Assembly: GCA_023429825.1 (NCBI GenBank)
Contig: JAEZDC010000072.1
Coordinates: forward strand, 1 to 64,000
Reading direction: 5' to 3'
Origin: Bacteroidota bacterium
GTDB taxonomy: Bacteria > Bacteroidota > Bacteroidia > Chitinophagales > Chitinophagaceae
DNA: 64,000 bases
How positions within the stretch are numbered: the stretch's first letter is position 1; every line of letters begins with the position of its first letter. Positions 17,965-28,435 of the stretch are shown here, piece by piece. Position numbers and translations under genes: made by a program. A model generated the notes under the pieces. It saw nothing but the letters and a program-made list of their open reading frames with translations. It was not told where the DNA came from and ran no database searches.

Positions 17965-18883
17965 AAGACGATTTATACAACAGACATCTTTAGCGGCAGG
18001 AGCACTGTTTCTTTCGTCGTTCAATAAAGCAGAAGCTGAGGAGGTAACAGAAAGATTAACTATTCTGCATACCAATGATGTTCATAGTCGTCTAGAACCT
18101 TTTCCTATGGATGGCAGTAGAAATGCAGGATTAGGCGGTGTTGCACCCAGGGCGGAATTAATAAAACAGATAAGAACAGAAGCGTCAAATGTATTACTGC
18201 TGGATGCAGGCGATATTTTCCAGGGAAGCCCGTATTTCAATTTTTATAAAGGTGAAGCTGATATAAAAGCGATGAATGCAATGGGCTATGATGCAACTAC
18301 AATAGGTAATCATGATTTTGATGCTGGAATAGAAAATTTAAGCTATCAATTAAGCAGGGCTAACTTTTCAATTGTAAATTGTAATTACGATTTCACCGGT
18401 ACTGCTATGGAAGGAAAAGCGGTTCCTTATAAAATTTTTCAAAAAGAAAATATAAAGGTGGGTGTATTAGGTGTAGGGATTGAGCTCAAAGGGTTAGTAC
18501 CTGAAAACCTATCTGGAAAAACTATATATCATGACCCTGTTATGAAAGCGAATGAAACTGCAGATACATTAAAGAAAAAGCATGGCTGTAATATGATCAT
18601 CTGTTTGTCTCATTTAGGTGACAGGTATACTGATAATAAGATCAGCGATGAGATATTAGCAAAAGAATCATTCGATATTGACCTCATCATAGGCGGACAT
18701 ACACATCGCTTTTTTAATGAACCAAGGAAGTATAAGAATAGGATTACAAAAGAGGTTATCGTGAACCAGGTAGGTTGGGGAGGCATCAATTTAGGACGTT
18801 TAGATTATATTTTCCACAGAACGGGAAAGAAAATTTTGTCGCAATCGCATACTGTTGTTATTGCGAAAAAAACAAGTGACTAA
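17951..18883 (+). CDS. Exported metallophosphatase, N-terminal 5'-nucleotidase domain
   Basis: The catalytic half of a split UshA-like nucleotidase. The two-metal motifs are complete: LHTNDVHSRLEP, DAGDIFQGSPYF, GNHDFD, CLSHLGD and GGHTHRFF. The leader has a twin-arginine pattern (NRRRFIQQTSLAAGALFL), which suggests Tat export of a folded, metal-loaded enzyme, whereas the partner domain has a Sec-type leader. The 310 residues include no C-terminal nucleotide-binding domain. It overlaps the partner gene by 14 bp, which points to translational coupling. Confidence 0.88.
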   Translation: MQSNRRRFIQQTSLAAGALFLSSFNKAEAEEVTERLTILHTNDVHSRLEPFPMDGSRNAGLGGVAPRAELIKQIRTEASNVLLLDAGDIFQGSPYFNFYKGEADIKAMNAMGYDATTIGNHDFDAGIENLSYQLSRANFSIVNCNYDFTGTAMEGKAVPYKIFQKENIKVGVLGVGIELKGLVPENLSGKTIYHDPVMKANETADTLKKKHGCNMIICLSHLGDRYTDNKISDEILAKESFDIDLIIGGHTHRFFNEPRKYKNRITKEVIVNQVGWGGINLGRLDYIFHRTGKKILSQSHTVVIAKKTSD

Positions 18884-19023
18884 AAAGTTTTTTTTTCAAC
18901 AATATTTATCCATATTCGCATCCCTGTATAACTTTTTTTGGATGGGGTTCTAAAAGGGAAAATTGACAGGGTGCGATAACAGAAACTACTCTTAACTCAC
19001 TATAAAAACTGCTTAAATATTTT

Positions 19024-20451
19024 ATGACAAAAACTGCTGAAAGTGTTTGGAATAATTGTTTAAAGATCATCAAGGACATTGTTGAGTGGCAGCACTACAA
19101 AACATGGTTCGAGCCGATTGAAGCAGTTGAAATAAAGGGTAACGTTTTATTAATCCAAGTACCTTCTCAATTCTTTTACGAATATCTCGAAGAACATTAT
19201 GTGAACCTTCTTGCAAAAACTTTGAAAAGAGAATTAGGTAAAGATGCAAGATTGGAATACAGGATAATGGTCGATAGCGGTAACAATGGAAGAGGTTCAA
19301 TGGATGTACCCGCCGGCAACCTGAAGATCTATAGCAACAATGAAATGGATTTTCCTTTAGTAATCAACAACCCGGTAAAAAATCCATTTGTTATCCCCGG
19401 TCTGAAGAAGATGCAGATCGATCCGCAGCTCAACCCTATCTATACTTTCGATTCTTTTATAGAAGGTGATTGCAACAGGGTGGCTCGCAGAGCAGGTAAA
19501 ACTGTTGCAGAAAAACCCGGCGCTAACTCTTTTAATCCATTAGTAATATATGGTGGCGTTGGTTTAGGTAAAACGCACCTGGTACAAGGAATAGGTAACG
19601 AAGTAAAGCGCTTGCATCCGAATAAGGTAGTATTATATGTAAGCAGTGAAAAATTCATCAATCAATTCCAGGATCACAGCCGTAACAATGCGATCAACGA
19701 CTTCATTCATTTCTATCAACTGATAGATGTATTGATCATTGATGATGTGCAGTTCTTTGCAAGAGCAGAGAAAAGCCAGGATGCTTTCTTCGCAATATTC
19801 AATCACCTGCACCAGAGTGGCAAACAATTGGTGCTTACTTCAGATAAATCACCAAAGGATCTTGATGGTATGCAGGAAAGATTACTGAGTCGTTTCCGCT
19901 GGGGATTGAGTGCAGACCTGCAAGTACCGGATTACGAAACAAGGATCGAGATCCTTGAACGTAAGATGAAGAATGATGGGCTGGATATGCCAAAAGAGGT
20001 TGTGAAGTATGTGGCTTATAATATCAGCACCAATATAAGGGAACTGGAAGGCGCATTGATATCTCTGCTAGCTCAATCTTCATTAAACAAAAAAGACATC
20101 GATCTTGAACTTGCCAAAAAAGTACTGAGAAACTTTGTTAAGACAAGCAGTAAAGAGATTACTATAGAAGCTATTCAAAAGATGGTGTGTGAATATTTTG
20201 ACGTCTCTTACGATAAACTCCTGCAGAAAACGAGAAAGCGTGAGATCGTCCAGGCGAGACAAATCACCATGTATCTGGCAAAAGCTTTTACGAAAAATTC
20301 ACTAAAGACCATCGGTGAACATTTTGGTGGCCGCGACCATACTACTGTTATCCATAGTTGCCAGACAGTGAAAGACCTGATGGATACTGATTCGATCTTT
20401 AGAGAAAATGTTATGGAGCTAACGCAGAAAGTTCAGTTAGCTGCTATGTAA
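19024..20451 (+). CDS. dnaA: Chromosomal replication initiator protein DnaA
   Basis: The ATP-dependent initiator that opens the replication origin. Domain I occupies about residues 1-80. The AAA+ domain has Walker A GGVGLGKTH (177-185) and Walker B IIDDVQFF (238-245). Domain IV ends with the DNA-binding signature GGRDHTTVIHS. The length of 475 is normal. The 140-bp upstream gap holds TTATCCATA at 18906, one mismatch from a DnaA box, but I do not see a cluster of boxes, so an origin is not claimed here. Confidence 0.97.
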   Translation: MTKTAESVWNNCLKIIKDIVEWQHYKTWFEPIEAVEIKGNVLLIQVPSQFFYEYLEEHYVNLLAKTLKRELGKDARLEYRIMVDSGNNGRGSMDVPAGNLKIYSNNEMDFPLVINNPVKNPFVIPGLKKMQIDPQLNPIYTFDSFIEGDCNRVARRAGKTVAEKPGANSFNPLVIYGGVGLGKTHLVQGIGNEVKRLHPNKVVLYVSSEKFINQFQDHSRNNAINDFIHFYQLIDVLIIDDVQFFARAEKSQDAFFAIFNHLHQSGKQLVLTSDKSPKDLDGMQERLLSRFRWGLSADLQVPDYETRIEILERKMKNDGLDMPKEVVKYVAYNISTNIRELEGALISLLAQSSLNKKDIDLELAKKVLRNFVKTSSKEITIEAIQKMVCEYFDVSYDKLLQKTRKREIVQARQITMYLAKAFTKNSLKTIGEHFGGRDHTTVIHSCQTVKDLMDTDSIFRENVMELTQKVQLAAM

Positions 20452-20479
20452 TTCTACCCCAAATGAAAAAAATATTTTG

Positions 20480-20506
20480 TCCCGGGCTGTAAAGTCCGGG
20501 ATTTTT
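20480..20506 (+). terminator. Rho-independent terminator of dnaA
   Basis: TCCCGG (20480-20485) pairs with CCGGGA (20496-20501), followed by TTTTTATT. It lies 28 bp after the dnaA stop. Confidence 0.85.
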
Positions 20507-20602
20507 ATTAGTACTCCAATTTCCGTACTATTTATCGTGACGCCTATCCGCTAAATACAAATAATATTTTCGTAGGCAAATAGGATCGTTTGAAATAAAA
20601 AA

Positions 20603-20650
20603 AAGTGACCCATCAAAGAGTCACTTCTTTATTGCGGTGAGAGAGGGATT
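20603..20650 (-). other. Remnant of a tRNA 3' end with its terminator
   Basis: Read on the minus strand, 20650-20634 is AATCCCTCTCTCACCGC, which looks like the second half of a T-arm plus the 3' acceptor strand of a tRNA, probably tRNA-Ser. It is followed at 20626-20603 by a perfect 7-bp hairpin and a run of Ts, i.e. the tRNA's terminator. The remainder of the tRNA is absent upstream (20651 onward). This is what is left when an element integrates into, or is lost from, a tRNA gene. No function is claimed. Confidence 0.45.
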
Positions 20651-21081
20651 ATTTGCACCGTCTCAAACCATTTATTTACAATAACTTGTTGCTAACGACT
20701 AACTACTCTAAGAAATCCTCTTCAATCACTCATCACCAAACAAATATATAAATTATTTGACTAAATAAAATTAAGACAACCGCCAGTTATTGGATGAGAG
20801 TTCAATTCCTTACTAGTCTAACATCAAGTACTGTTTCAAAAATTATGGCATCACACAACCAGTTCGTAATTTAAATTCGAATCGCATTTAACTTTTCACC
20901 TCCCAAAAAACCATAATTTATAAGTTGTTATGTAACATGCACCCATCGCGATCCTGCTTCGCTTAAAAAATGTATTGAAAATTAGCTACTAGCTTCCAGA
21001 GGGAAAAGCTGAAGATGTATTAAACGAAAATTTATAAAAAAGCACTAATTTCCTCAACTCTTTATTTTATCTCTTTTTACA
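20651..21081. other. Gene-free A/T-rich stretch before rmuC
   Basis: I find no open reading frame with coding character, no RNA gene and no repeat in these 430 bases. They lie between the tRNA remnant and rmuC and may be the edge of an integrated element. Confidence 0.5.
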
Positions 21082-22560
21082 ATGACAACTTTAATTTATT
21101 GCTTGCTATCACTGGTTGCAGGCTTGTGCTTAGGCTACTTTATCCGGAACCGCAACTCAAATGTTGCATCTCTGCCTCCCAATGCGGAAAGTATTAGCAA
21201 ATTAGCTTCGATCGAAACCGAGAAGGCCCTGGCCGTAGCTCAAGTTGCACAATTACAAGGTCAACTTGAAACCCTCCAAGGTTTACTTCGTAAGATCAGT
21301 GCAGAATCAGCTGAGAAAAATGCAAAGCTTGAAGGAGAGGCTGAACATAAAAGAAACTTGAGAGAAGAATACCTAAAACTTGAACAGCGGCTTACCGAAG
21401 CTTCAAATACCATCAGCAGCTTAGACAGGCAAAAAAGTTCTTTAGATGCGGAGGTAAAATATAAAAATGAGTTATTGCAAACCCAAAAGTCAGAAATAGA
21501 ACAACTGGGTAAAAAGTTCGAAGCGGAATTCAAGGTGTTAGCTCAAAATATACTAGAAGAGAAAACAAAGACCTTCGATCAACACCAACAAACTTCATTG
21601 GAACAAACTCTAAAACCCTTAAAGGAAAGTATAACTACTTTTAAAACCGAGATAGAGGCGAAATATAATGCGGAAAATGCTGAGAGGATCAGTTTAAAGG
21701 AGCAAATTAAGCTTATTACAGAAACGAATAAGCTTCTTTCCGAACAGGCAAATAGTCTTACCACGGCTCTAAAAGGGCAAGTAAAGCAGCAAGGTAATTG
21801 GGGTGAAATGATATTGGAAAGTATTCTTGAGCATGCAGGGCTTACTAAAGATCTTCACTTCTTTGTGCAAGAAAGAATTGTTACTGAAGACGGGCAGGCG
21901 TTCTTGCCTGATGTAATTGTAAAATACCCTGACGGCAGGAGCATTATCATTGACTCGAAGGTATCTCTTAAGCATTACGAGGAATATTGCAGTTGTAAGG
22001 ATGCGGTTCAGCAAGATCAATGTCTGCAACTGCTCATTAAATCTGTTTATAACCATATAGATAATCTCAGCAGTAAAGACTATCAGCAAAAAGCAAACGC
22101 CCTTGATTTTGTTATGCTCTTTATTCCTGTTGAAGGTGCTTACATCACCGCAATGCAGGGAGATGTTGACCTTTGGAGATACGCATACAACAAAAAGGTG
22201 TTACTGATCAGCCCTACCAATTTGATTGCTGCAATGAAGTTAGTTTATGACCTATGGAAGAAAGATGCCATTAATACAAATGCCTACGCTATTGCTGAGA
22301 AAGCAGTAAAGATATACGAGAAGCTAGCTGCGTTTGTAGAAGACTTCGAAAAAGTGGGATCTCAACTGAATAAAGCAACCAGTGTATTCAACGATGCTCA
22401 AAAGAAGTTATATACAGGAAAGGGCAACTTGTTATCGCAGGCAAGCCAGATGAAATTGAAACTGAAACATAATAAGCCGACAAGGGAATTGCCTGCTCAA
22501 TTATTAGAACAAGCATTATCAGAAGAAGAAATTGAAGACACAGAAGAGCCGGAAGAATAG
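21082..22560 (+). CDS. rmuC: DNA recombination protein RmuC
   Basis: A membrane-anchored protein linked to control of DNA inversion and recombination, with a nuclease-like fold. The N-terminal helix (residues 2-22, TTLIYCLLSLVAGLCLGYFI) is followed by a long coiled coil (about 40-235). The RmuC domain starts at QGNWGEMILESILEHAGL and includes DVIVKYPDGRSIIIDSKVSLKHYEEY, with a D-x(n)-DSK nuclease-like core, and VMLFIPVEGAYITAM. The length of 492 is typical. It stands 30 bp before the giant helicase gene on the same strand, so it is probably the first gene of that operon. Confidence 0.93.
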   Translation: MTTLIYCLLSLVAGLCLGYFIRNRNSNVASLPPNAESISKLASIETEKALAVAQVAQLQGQLETLQGLLRKISAESAEKNAKLEGEAEHKRNLREEYLKLEQRLTEASNTISSLDRQKSSLDAEVKYKNELLQTQKSEIEQLGKKFEAEFKVLAQNILEEKTKTFDQHQQTSLEQTLKPLKESITTFKTEIEAKYNAENAERISLKEQIKLITETNKLLSEQANSLTTALKGQVKQQGNWGEMILESILEHAGLTKDLHFFVQERIVTEDGQAFLPDVIVKYPDGRSIIIDSKVSLKHYEEYCSCKDAVQQDQCLQLLIKSVYNHIDNLSSKDYQQKANALDFVMLFIPVEGAYITAMQGDVDLWRYAYNKKVLLISPTNLIAAMKLVYDLWKKDAINTNAYAIAEKAVKIYEKLAAFVEDFEKVGSQLNKATSVFNDAQKKLYTGKGNLLSQASQMKLKLKHNKPTRELPAQLLEQALSEEEIEDTEEPEE

Positions 22561-22590
22561 ATCTACGTATTCATATTAACCAAAACTAAC

Positions 22591-25500
22591 ATGCAGCTAC
22601 AAGAAGTAGAGTTCATTTACAGCCCCGTGATCAATTTTGCCATGCAGCAAAATCATGTACCCGTTATTCGTAAGTTGGCAATAAAAAATACAACAGAATC
22701 TGACCTGGAGAATATTGCAATTCACCTAACATTTGACCCTGATTTTGCAGAGAGCTTCAGTCACAAAATTGATTCTATTAAAAAAAATGAAACAGTTGAG
22801 CTGAATACAATAGATATCAAAGTTTCAGCTAAATATCTTGCTGAACTTACCGAAAGAGTTTCTGGAACTGCAACACTAACCATTACCAACAAGAATAATG
22901 ATGAATTGTATAAAAACAGGTTTCAGCTAGACTTGTTGGCATACGACCAGTGGAATGGCATTTTAATGTTGCCAGAATTAGCATCCACATTTATTACACC
23001 CAACCACCCACAAATACCTAAGATAATAAAGCGAGCTTCGGAGATACTCAATAAATGGACTGGTAACCCCTCTTTTGATGAATACCAAAGCAGAAATCCA
23101 GATAGGGTTCGCAAACAAATGGCTGCTATTTACGAAGCCATTTCAGAGATAAATATTGTGTACTGCTCCGTACCGGCCAGCTTTGAAGAGATGGGGCAAA
23201 GAATAAGAATGTGTGATACGATCTTCTCTACTCTAATGGCAAACTGCCTTGATCTTTCATTGCTTTACACTTCCTGCCTTGAAGCTGTAGGCATACATTC
23301 TTTACTTATGATCGTAAAAGGCCATGCATTTGCAGGTGCATGGTTAATTAATGAATCCTTCGCTGATGCTGTGAATGATGATCCTTCTCTTATCACAAAA
23401 CGTACAGCAAGTGGCATTAATGAAATTGCTGTAGTTGAATGTACCTGCATGAATGCAGGTAGTAATGCTTCGTTCGATGCTGCAGTGTCTGCTGCAGATT
23501 CGAAAATGATAAACATCAATGAGTTTCTTTTATTTATCGATGTAAAGCGAAGCAGGTTTAGTGGTATTCGTCCTTTGCCCTTGCGGATAAAGAAAGATAA
23601 TGGCTGGGAAATTGTTGAAGAACAACGCAGCACCCGTAATAACGATGCCCCCGAAGAGATAACAGCAGGAGCTAAACTGATATATGTTGAGAAGATAGAT
23701 GTCTCGAAGCAAAGATTATGGGAAAGGAAACTGCTAGACCTTACTTTAAGAAATAGCCTCCTGAACTTAAGAATCACTAAAAGCACTTTACAGTTCATTG
23801 GCATCAATGTATCCAAATTAGAAGACGCACTAGCAAATGGACAGGAGTTCCAAGTTCTTGCAAGACCAACAGATTGGGATAATCCTTTACGAAATGCTGG
23901 TGTTTATCAGGCTCTCAACCAAAGTGAGCCTATTCTTGACCTGATAGCACATGAATTCACACAAAAAAGATTAAGAGCTTACCTTAATGAAACGGAATTA
24001 CAGCATTCTATCATTTCGCTATATCGTTCGTCACGATTATCTATAGAAGAAAATGGAGCTAACACTTTATATGTTGCATTAGGCCTACTACGTTGGTACG
24101 AAACAGAGCAGAGTGAAAGGCAGAGGTATGCACCGTTATTATTGATCCCTGTAGAGATTATCAAAAAATCTGCTCAAAAAGGTTTTATTATAAGAGGTCG
24201 AGAAGAAGAGCCGATGATGAACATAACATTGCTTGAAATGTTACGGCAGGACTTTGGGGTAAATATCGGGGGATTAGAGAATTTGCCGAAAGATGAGTAT
24301 GGGGTTGATGTAAAAGGCGTATTCAACATAGTTAGGCAAGCAGTGATGGGTAAAAAAGGATGGGATGTAGAAGAACAATGTTTTCTTTCTACATTCTCAT
24401 TCAGCAAATTCATTTTATGGAATGATATTCATAATAATGCTGAAGACTTGCTTAGAAACAAACTGGTGAACAGTCTTGTTTCGGGTAAATTGGAATGGCA
24501 ACCAAAAGATTTTGTTGAAGTTGATCTAGATAAAGACCTCCATCCTGGTTCTGTAGCGTTACCTATCAGCACAGATTCTTCGCAACTAAAGGCAATTATT
24601 ACCGCAGCAAGCGATGAAAGCTTTGTGCTGCATGGTCCTCCTGGAACAGGAAAGTCTCAAACCATTACGAATATTATTGCTAATGCTTTATATCAGGGTA
24701 AAAGAGTATTATTCGTTTCCGCCAAAAAAGCAGCATTGGATGTAGTGCATTCAAGATTAGTATCAGTTGGTTTAGCACCTTTTTGCTTAGAACTTCATTC
24801 CAATAAGTCAAAAAAATCTGATGTATTAGAACAACTGAAAAGATCTACAGAAGTAACACGAAAAGGTTCACCTGCCAATTTTGCTGCGGAAGCAGAGAGA
24901 TTACATACGCTGAGAAATGAATTGAATGAGTATGTGAAATCACTGCATAAAAAACATTACTTTGGGTTATCGCTTTTTGAAATATTCTCTGCTTACAGCA
25001 GTATAAAAAAAGATGCTGAAAAAGTTGAATTTTCTGCTTCGGATATAAAAGAACTCACCCAGCAAAAGGTTGTAATATGGAATGACCTCGCTGAAGATAT
25101 ACAAGCAGTGGGTACCATTATTTCTCATCCTTACAAACACTGTTTAACTGCAATAAACACTATTCAATATTCTCAGCAGTTGAAGCAAGATGCTCATAAA
25201 ATATTAACGGCATACAAAGAATTACTCAGTGAACTTGAAGACACAATTGCCAAAGTTGCCTCAACTCTTAAAATTGAAGAAACACTTACAAAAAGGCAAC
25301 AAACAGAAGCATTAAGCAATATTGTTTCCATGCTATTGTTATTGCCTAATGTTCCTTCTCAGTTGTTTGCTATTGAACATGCACAGGAAAACCTACCTAA
25401 GATCATCAAAGTTGCAGAGCATGGTAATAAAAGAAATGATTTAAGAACTTCATTATTTCAGGCATTCAATAAAGAAATATTATCGGTAAACGCACAACAA

Positions 25501-28416
25501 CTGCTGACCGAATGGAATATCGCAGCAGGCAAATGGCTCTTACCAAAGTATCTTAAGCAAACTTCCATTTCGAAATCTCTAAAGAGATTAACATTAAATG
25601 GCAGCATAGATAAAGCATCAGTTCCAGCTATCCTGCAACAGGTAATTGACTACAAGTACGAGCAGGAAGTAATTGATAAAGCCTCAGATCTGGCATACCA
25701 TCTTCAGTTCTTATGGAATAATGGTGAGTGTGACTGGAATAGCCTGATCACTATCTGCAACGCCATATCCAATATCAACCGTGAAATATTTAAGCTTGCT
25801 GAACCTGCAGTGGCAGGTATATGGAGAAGCACTTTAGCGGAGCAGTTTTATGAAGACAGCAAAATGTATATAAGCTCACATGCTGATTTACTTGGAAGGT
25901 ATAAGCAATTGACAACTGACATCCTTACTAAAGAAAATGAGTTGCGTTCTCTTCTTTCTATAAATGTTGAATCACTGGTACAGGGCGAAGAGAAATGGTA
26001 TATCCGTTTACTGTCTTATACGCAAACATGGCTCAGCAATCTTGACAAGCTTAAAGATTGGATACAATGGAACCAGGTAAAAGATAAATCATTAAATGCA
26101 GGTTTACAGCCACTGATAGCAGCTTTTGAAACTGGCAGGTTTGAAAGCAATGAGGTGATTACCGAGTTTAAAAGAGGATTATATAAAGCATGTGGTGATC
26201 ATATTGTTGACAATGATCCTATTCTTTCGTCATTTAATGGAAGAATGTTTGAAGAAAAGATCAAACGGTTTAAAGAGATTAATAAACAATTCGAAAAACT
26301 TACAAAAGACGAGTTATACGCAAGACTGGCGTCTAAGATTCCCGACTTTACAAGAGAGGCTGCACAAACTTCGGAGATAGGCATGCTTCAACGTACCATA
26401 AAAAATAATGGCAGGGCAATGTCGATAAGAAAGTTATTTGATGGTATTCCTAACGTGCTGCCTAGGCTTACACCCTGCATGCTCATGAGCCCGATTTCTG
26501 TTGCCCAGTATTTTGATACAGCAGATGAAAAGTTTGACTTACTTGTATTCGATGAAGCATCTCAATTACCAACATGTGAAGCAGTAGGTGCCATAGCAAG
26601 AGCGAAGAATGTTATTGTGGTAGGTGATCCAAAGCAGATGCCGCCAACCAGTTTCTTTGCCACCAATAACATTGATGAAGAAAATATCGAGAAAGAAGAT
26701 CTGGAAAGCATCTTAGATGATTGTCTTGCTCTCTCAATACCATCCAAACATTTGTTATGGCATTACCGCAGTAAGCATGAGAGTTTAATTGCCTTCAGTA
26801 ATGCTAAGTATTATGACAATAAGCTCCTAACCTTCCCTTCAACAGATGATATCATATCTAAAGTATCATTTGTAAAAGTTGATGGCTATTATGATAAAGG
26901 AAAAACCCGCCAAAACAGTTTTGAAGCAAAGGCTATCGTAAATGAAATCGTGAAGAGGCTCTTGGATCCGCAGCTTAGCAAAAGAAGCATTGGCGTAGTT
27001 ACATTCAGTGTAGTACAGCAGATATTGATTGAAGATATGTTGAACGAAGTCTTCAAATCAAAACCTGAATTAGAAAAAGCTGCCTATGAAAGAGAAGAAT
27101 CTTTATTCATCAAAAACTTAGAAAACGTGCAAGGTGATGAACGAGACGTTATTCTTTTTTCTATTTGTTATGGACCGGATAAAGATGGGAAGGTGAGCTT
27201 AAACTTCGGCCCAATTAACAGAGATGGAGGATGGAGGAGATTAAATGTCGCAGTATCAAGAGCAAGGTATGAGATGAGAGTTTTCTCTACGCTAACATCA
27301 GACCAAATTGATCTTGCCCGTACCGCGTCTGTGGGTGTAGCAGGATTGAAAGGCTTTCTTGCGTTTGCAGAAAAAGGAAAATCAGCATTGCCCAATAGGG
27401 TGGTTCATAAATCTGATAAAGCAGCACAGTTTGAAGTAATGCTGGCAGAGCAGATAAAATTGGAAGGTTATAATGTGCATGTAGATATAGGGTGTTCATC
27501 TTATAAAGTAGATATAGGCATTGTGCATCCGCAAAATGAACATGAATACCTGTTAGGAATTTTATGCGACGGCGAGAATTACTACAATGCTGCCACTTGC
27601 AGGGACCGAGAAATTGTGCAGCCACAAGTGTTGGAAAGCTTAGGATGGAATATACATAAGGTATGGAGTGCAGATTGGTGGGAAAACCCGCACAAAGTAA
27701 TAGCCGCAATTATTGAGGCTATCCAAAGTGCAAAGAATAACACAAAGCCAGAGCCTCTGCCGCAGGTCCAAGAATTTGAACATACACCATCGAATGAGCA
27801 AGTAAGCAGCGCGGAGGTAAACACTGTATCTAATAATTCAGCGGTTACAAATGCAAATGTTTACCAATTCTGCAAATTATCGGCAATAGGCACTGCTACT
27901 TCAGACGATTTTTTAATGGCTTTCAACACTTCAAAAGTAATAACTCAGATACAAGATGTATTACAATCTGAAGCCCCCATCAGTAAAAGTCTTTTAATGA
28001 AGAGAGTGCTTTCAGCTTGGGGCATTAGCAGAAGCGGAGTAAGGATCACGACTCATTTTGAAGACCTGCTTAAAAAGATTAATGTTAGAAAAACACAACA
28101 TGGCAATAATATTTTTCTGTGGAGAGAAGAACAACACCCTTCAGCATATTTTGTGTATCGCAGTGCAGCAAGTGATATAGAGAAAAGAGATGCCGAAGAC
28201 CTGCCGCCTGAAGAAGTTGCTAATGGGGTAAAAGAAATACTTCAGCATCAGATTAGTCTTTCACAACAAGATCTGATAAGGGAAACAGCCAAGCTATTTG
28301 GTTTTGCCAGGATCGGCGGTAATGTCGAGAATGCGATGAAGTTTGGAATTGAAGTAGCGATAGAGAAAGGAATCGCTCGTAAAGAAAATGAACGAGTGAT
28401 CTGGAATACTAGTTAG
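22591..28416 (+). CDS. DUF4011/DUF3320 giant SF1 helicase with transglutaminase-like and Vsr/MTES_1575-type nuclease domains
   Basis: A 1941-residue protein. From the N-terminus: a beta-rich region to about 200; a transglutaminase-like segment with Cys219 and His245 (ANCLDLSLLYTSCLEA, KGHAFAGAW); a DUF4011 region (about 365-540); and a split superfamily 1 helicase with Walker A GPPGTGKS near 682, DEASQLP near 1320, GDPKQMPPTSFF, and NVQGDERDVILFS plus LNVAVSRAR near 1510-1560. A nuclease-like domain of the restriction-endonuclease/Vsr type covers about 1608-1705, with DIGIVHP and ILCDGENYY. A DUF3320 region ends the protein. This family is common in accessory islands, and related helicase-nuclease fusions act in phage defence; such a role is inferred here. 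Confidence 0.9.
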   Translation: MQLQEVEFIYSPVINFAMQQNHVPVIRKLAIKNTTESDLENIAIHLTFDPDFAESFSHKIDSIKKNETVELNTIDIKVSAKYLAELTERVSGTATLTITNKNNDELYKNRFQLDLLAYDQWNGILMLPELASTFITPNHPQIPKIIKRASEILNKWTGNPSFDEYQSRNPDRVRKQMAAIYEAISEINIVYCSVPASFEEMGQRIRMCDTIFSTLMANCLDLSLLYTSCLEAVGIHSLLMIVKGHAFAGAWLINESFADAVNDDPSLITKRTASGINEIAVVECTCMNAGSNASFDAAVSAADSKMININEFLLFIDVKRSRFSGIRPLPLRIKKDNGWEIVEEQRSTRNNDAPEEITAGAKLIYVEKIDVSKQRLWERKLLDLTLRNSLLNLRITKSTLQFIGINVSKLEDALANGQEFQVLARPTDWDNPLRNAGVYQALNQSEPILDLIAHEFTQKRLRAYLNETELQHSIISLYRSSRLSIEENGANTLYVALGLLRWYETEQSERQRYAPLLLIPVEIIKKSAQKGFIIRGREEEPMMNITLLEMLRQDFGVNIGGLENLPKDEYGVDVKGVFNIVRQAVMGKKGWDVEEQCFLSTFSFSKFILWNDIHNNAEDLLRNKLVNSLVSGKLEWQPKDFVEVDLDKDLHPGSVALPISTDSSQLKAIITAASDESFVLHGPPGTGKSQTITNIIANALYQGKRVLFVSAKKAALDVVHSRLVSVGLAPFCLELHSNKSKKSDVLEQLKRSTEVTRKGSPANFAAEAERLHTLRNELNEYVKSLHKKHYFGLSLFEIFSAYSSIKKDAEKVEFSASDIKELTQQKVVIWNDLAEDIQAVGTIISHPYKHCLTAINTIQYSQQLKQDAHKILTAYKELLSELEDTIAKVASTLKIEETLTKRQQTEALSNIVSMLLLLPNVPSQLFAIEHAQENLPKIIKVAEHGNKRNDLRTSLFQAFNKEILSVNAQQLLTEWNIAAGKWLLPKYLKQTSISKSLKRLTLNGSIDKASVPAILQQVIDYKYEQEVIDKASDLAYHLQFLWNNGECDWNSLITICNAISNINREIFKLAEPAVAGIWRSTLAEQFYEDSKMYISSHADLLGRYKQLTTDILTKENELRSLLSINVESLVQGEEKWYIRLLSYTQTWLSNLDKLKDWIQWNQVKDKSLNAGLQPLIAAFETGRFESNEVITEFKRGLYKACGDHIVDNDPILSSFNGRMFEEKIKRFKEINKQFEKLTKDELYARLASKIPDFTREAAQTSEIGMLQRTIKNNGRAMSIRKLFDGIPNVLPRLTPCMLMSPISVAQYFDTADEKFDLLVFDEASQLPTCEAVGAIARAKNVIVVGDPKQMPPTSFFATNNIDEENIEKEDLESILDDCLALSIPSKHLLWHYRSKHESLIAFSNAKYYDNKLLTFPSTDDIISKVSFVKVDGYYDKGKTRQNSFEAKAIVNEIVKRLLDPQLSKRSIGVVTFSVVQQILIEDMLNEVFKSKPELEKAAYEREESLFIKNLENVQGDERDVILFSICYGPDKDGKVSLNFGPINRDGGWRRLNVAVSRARYEMRVFSTLTSDQIDLARTASVGVAGLKGFLAFAEKGKSALPNRVVHKSDKAAQFEVMLAEQIKLEGYNVHVDIGCSSYKVDIGIVHPQNEHEYLLGILCDGENYYNAATCRDREIVQPQVLESLGWNIHKVWSADWWENPHKVIAAIIEAIQSAKNNTKPEPLPQVQEFEHTPSNEQVSSAEVNTVSNNSAVTNANVYQFCKLSAIGTATSDDFLMAFNTSKVITQIQDVLQSEAPISKSLLMKRVLSAWGISRSGVRITTHFEDLLKKINVRKTQHGNNIFLWREEQHPSAYFVYRSAASDIEKRDAEDLPPEEVANGVKEILQHQISLSQQDLIRETAKLFGFARIGGNVENAMKFGIEVAIEKGIARKENERVIWNTS

Positions 28417-28435
28417 TTTGTAAACGAAGAACAAT

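Noticed and set aside
18884..19023. Possible replication origin upstream of dnaA
   Set aside because: Only one near-match to a DnaA box (TTATCCATA) is visible; no box cluster or unwinding repeat array.
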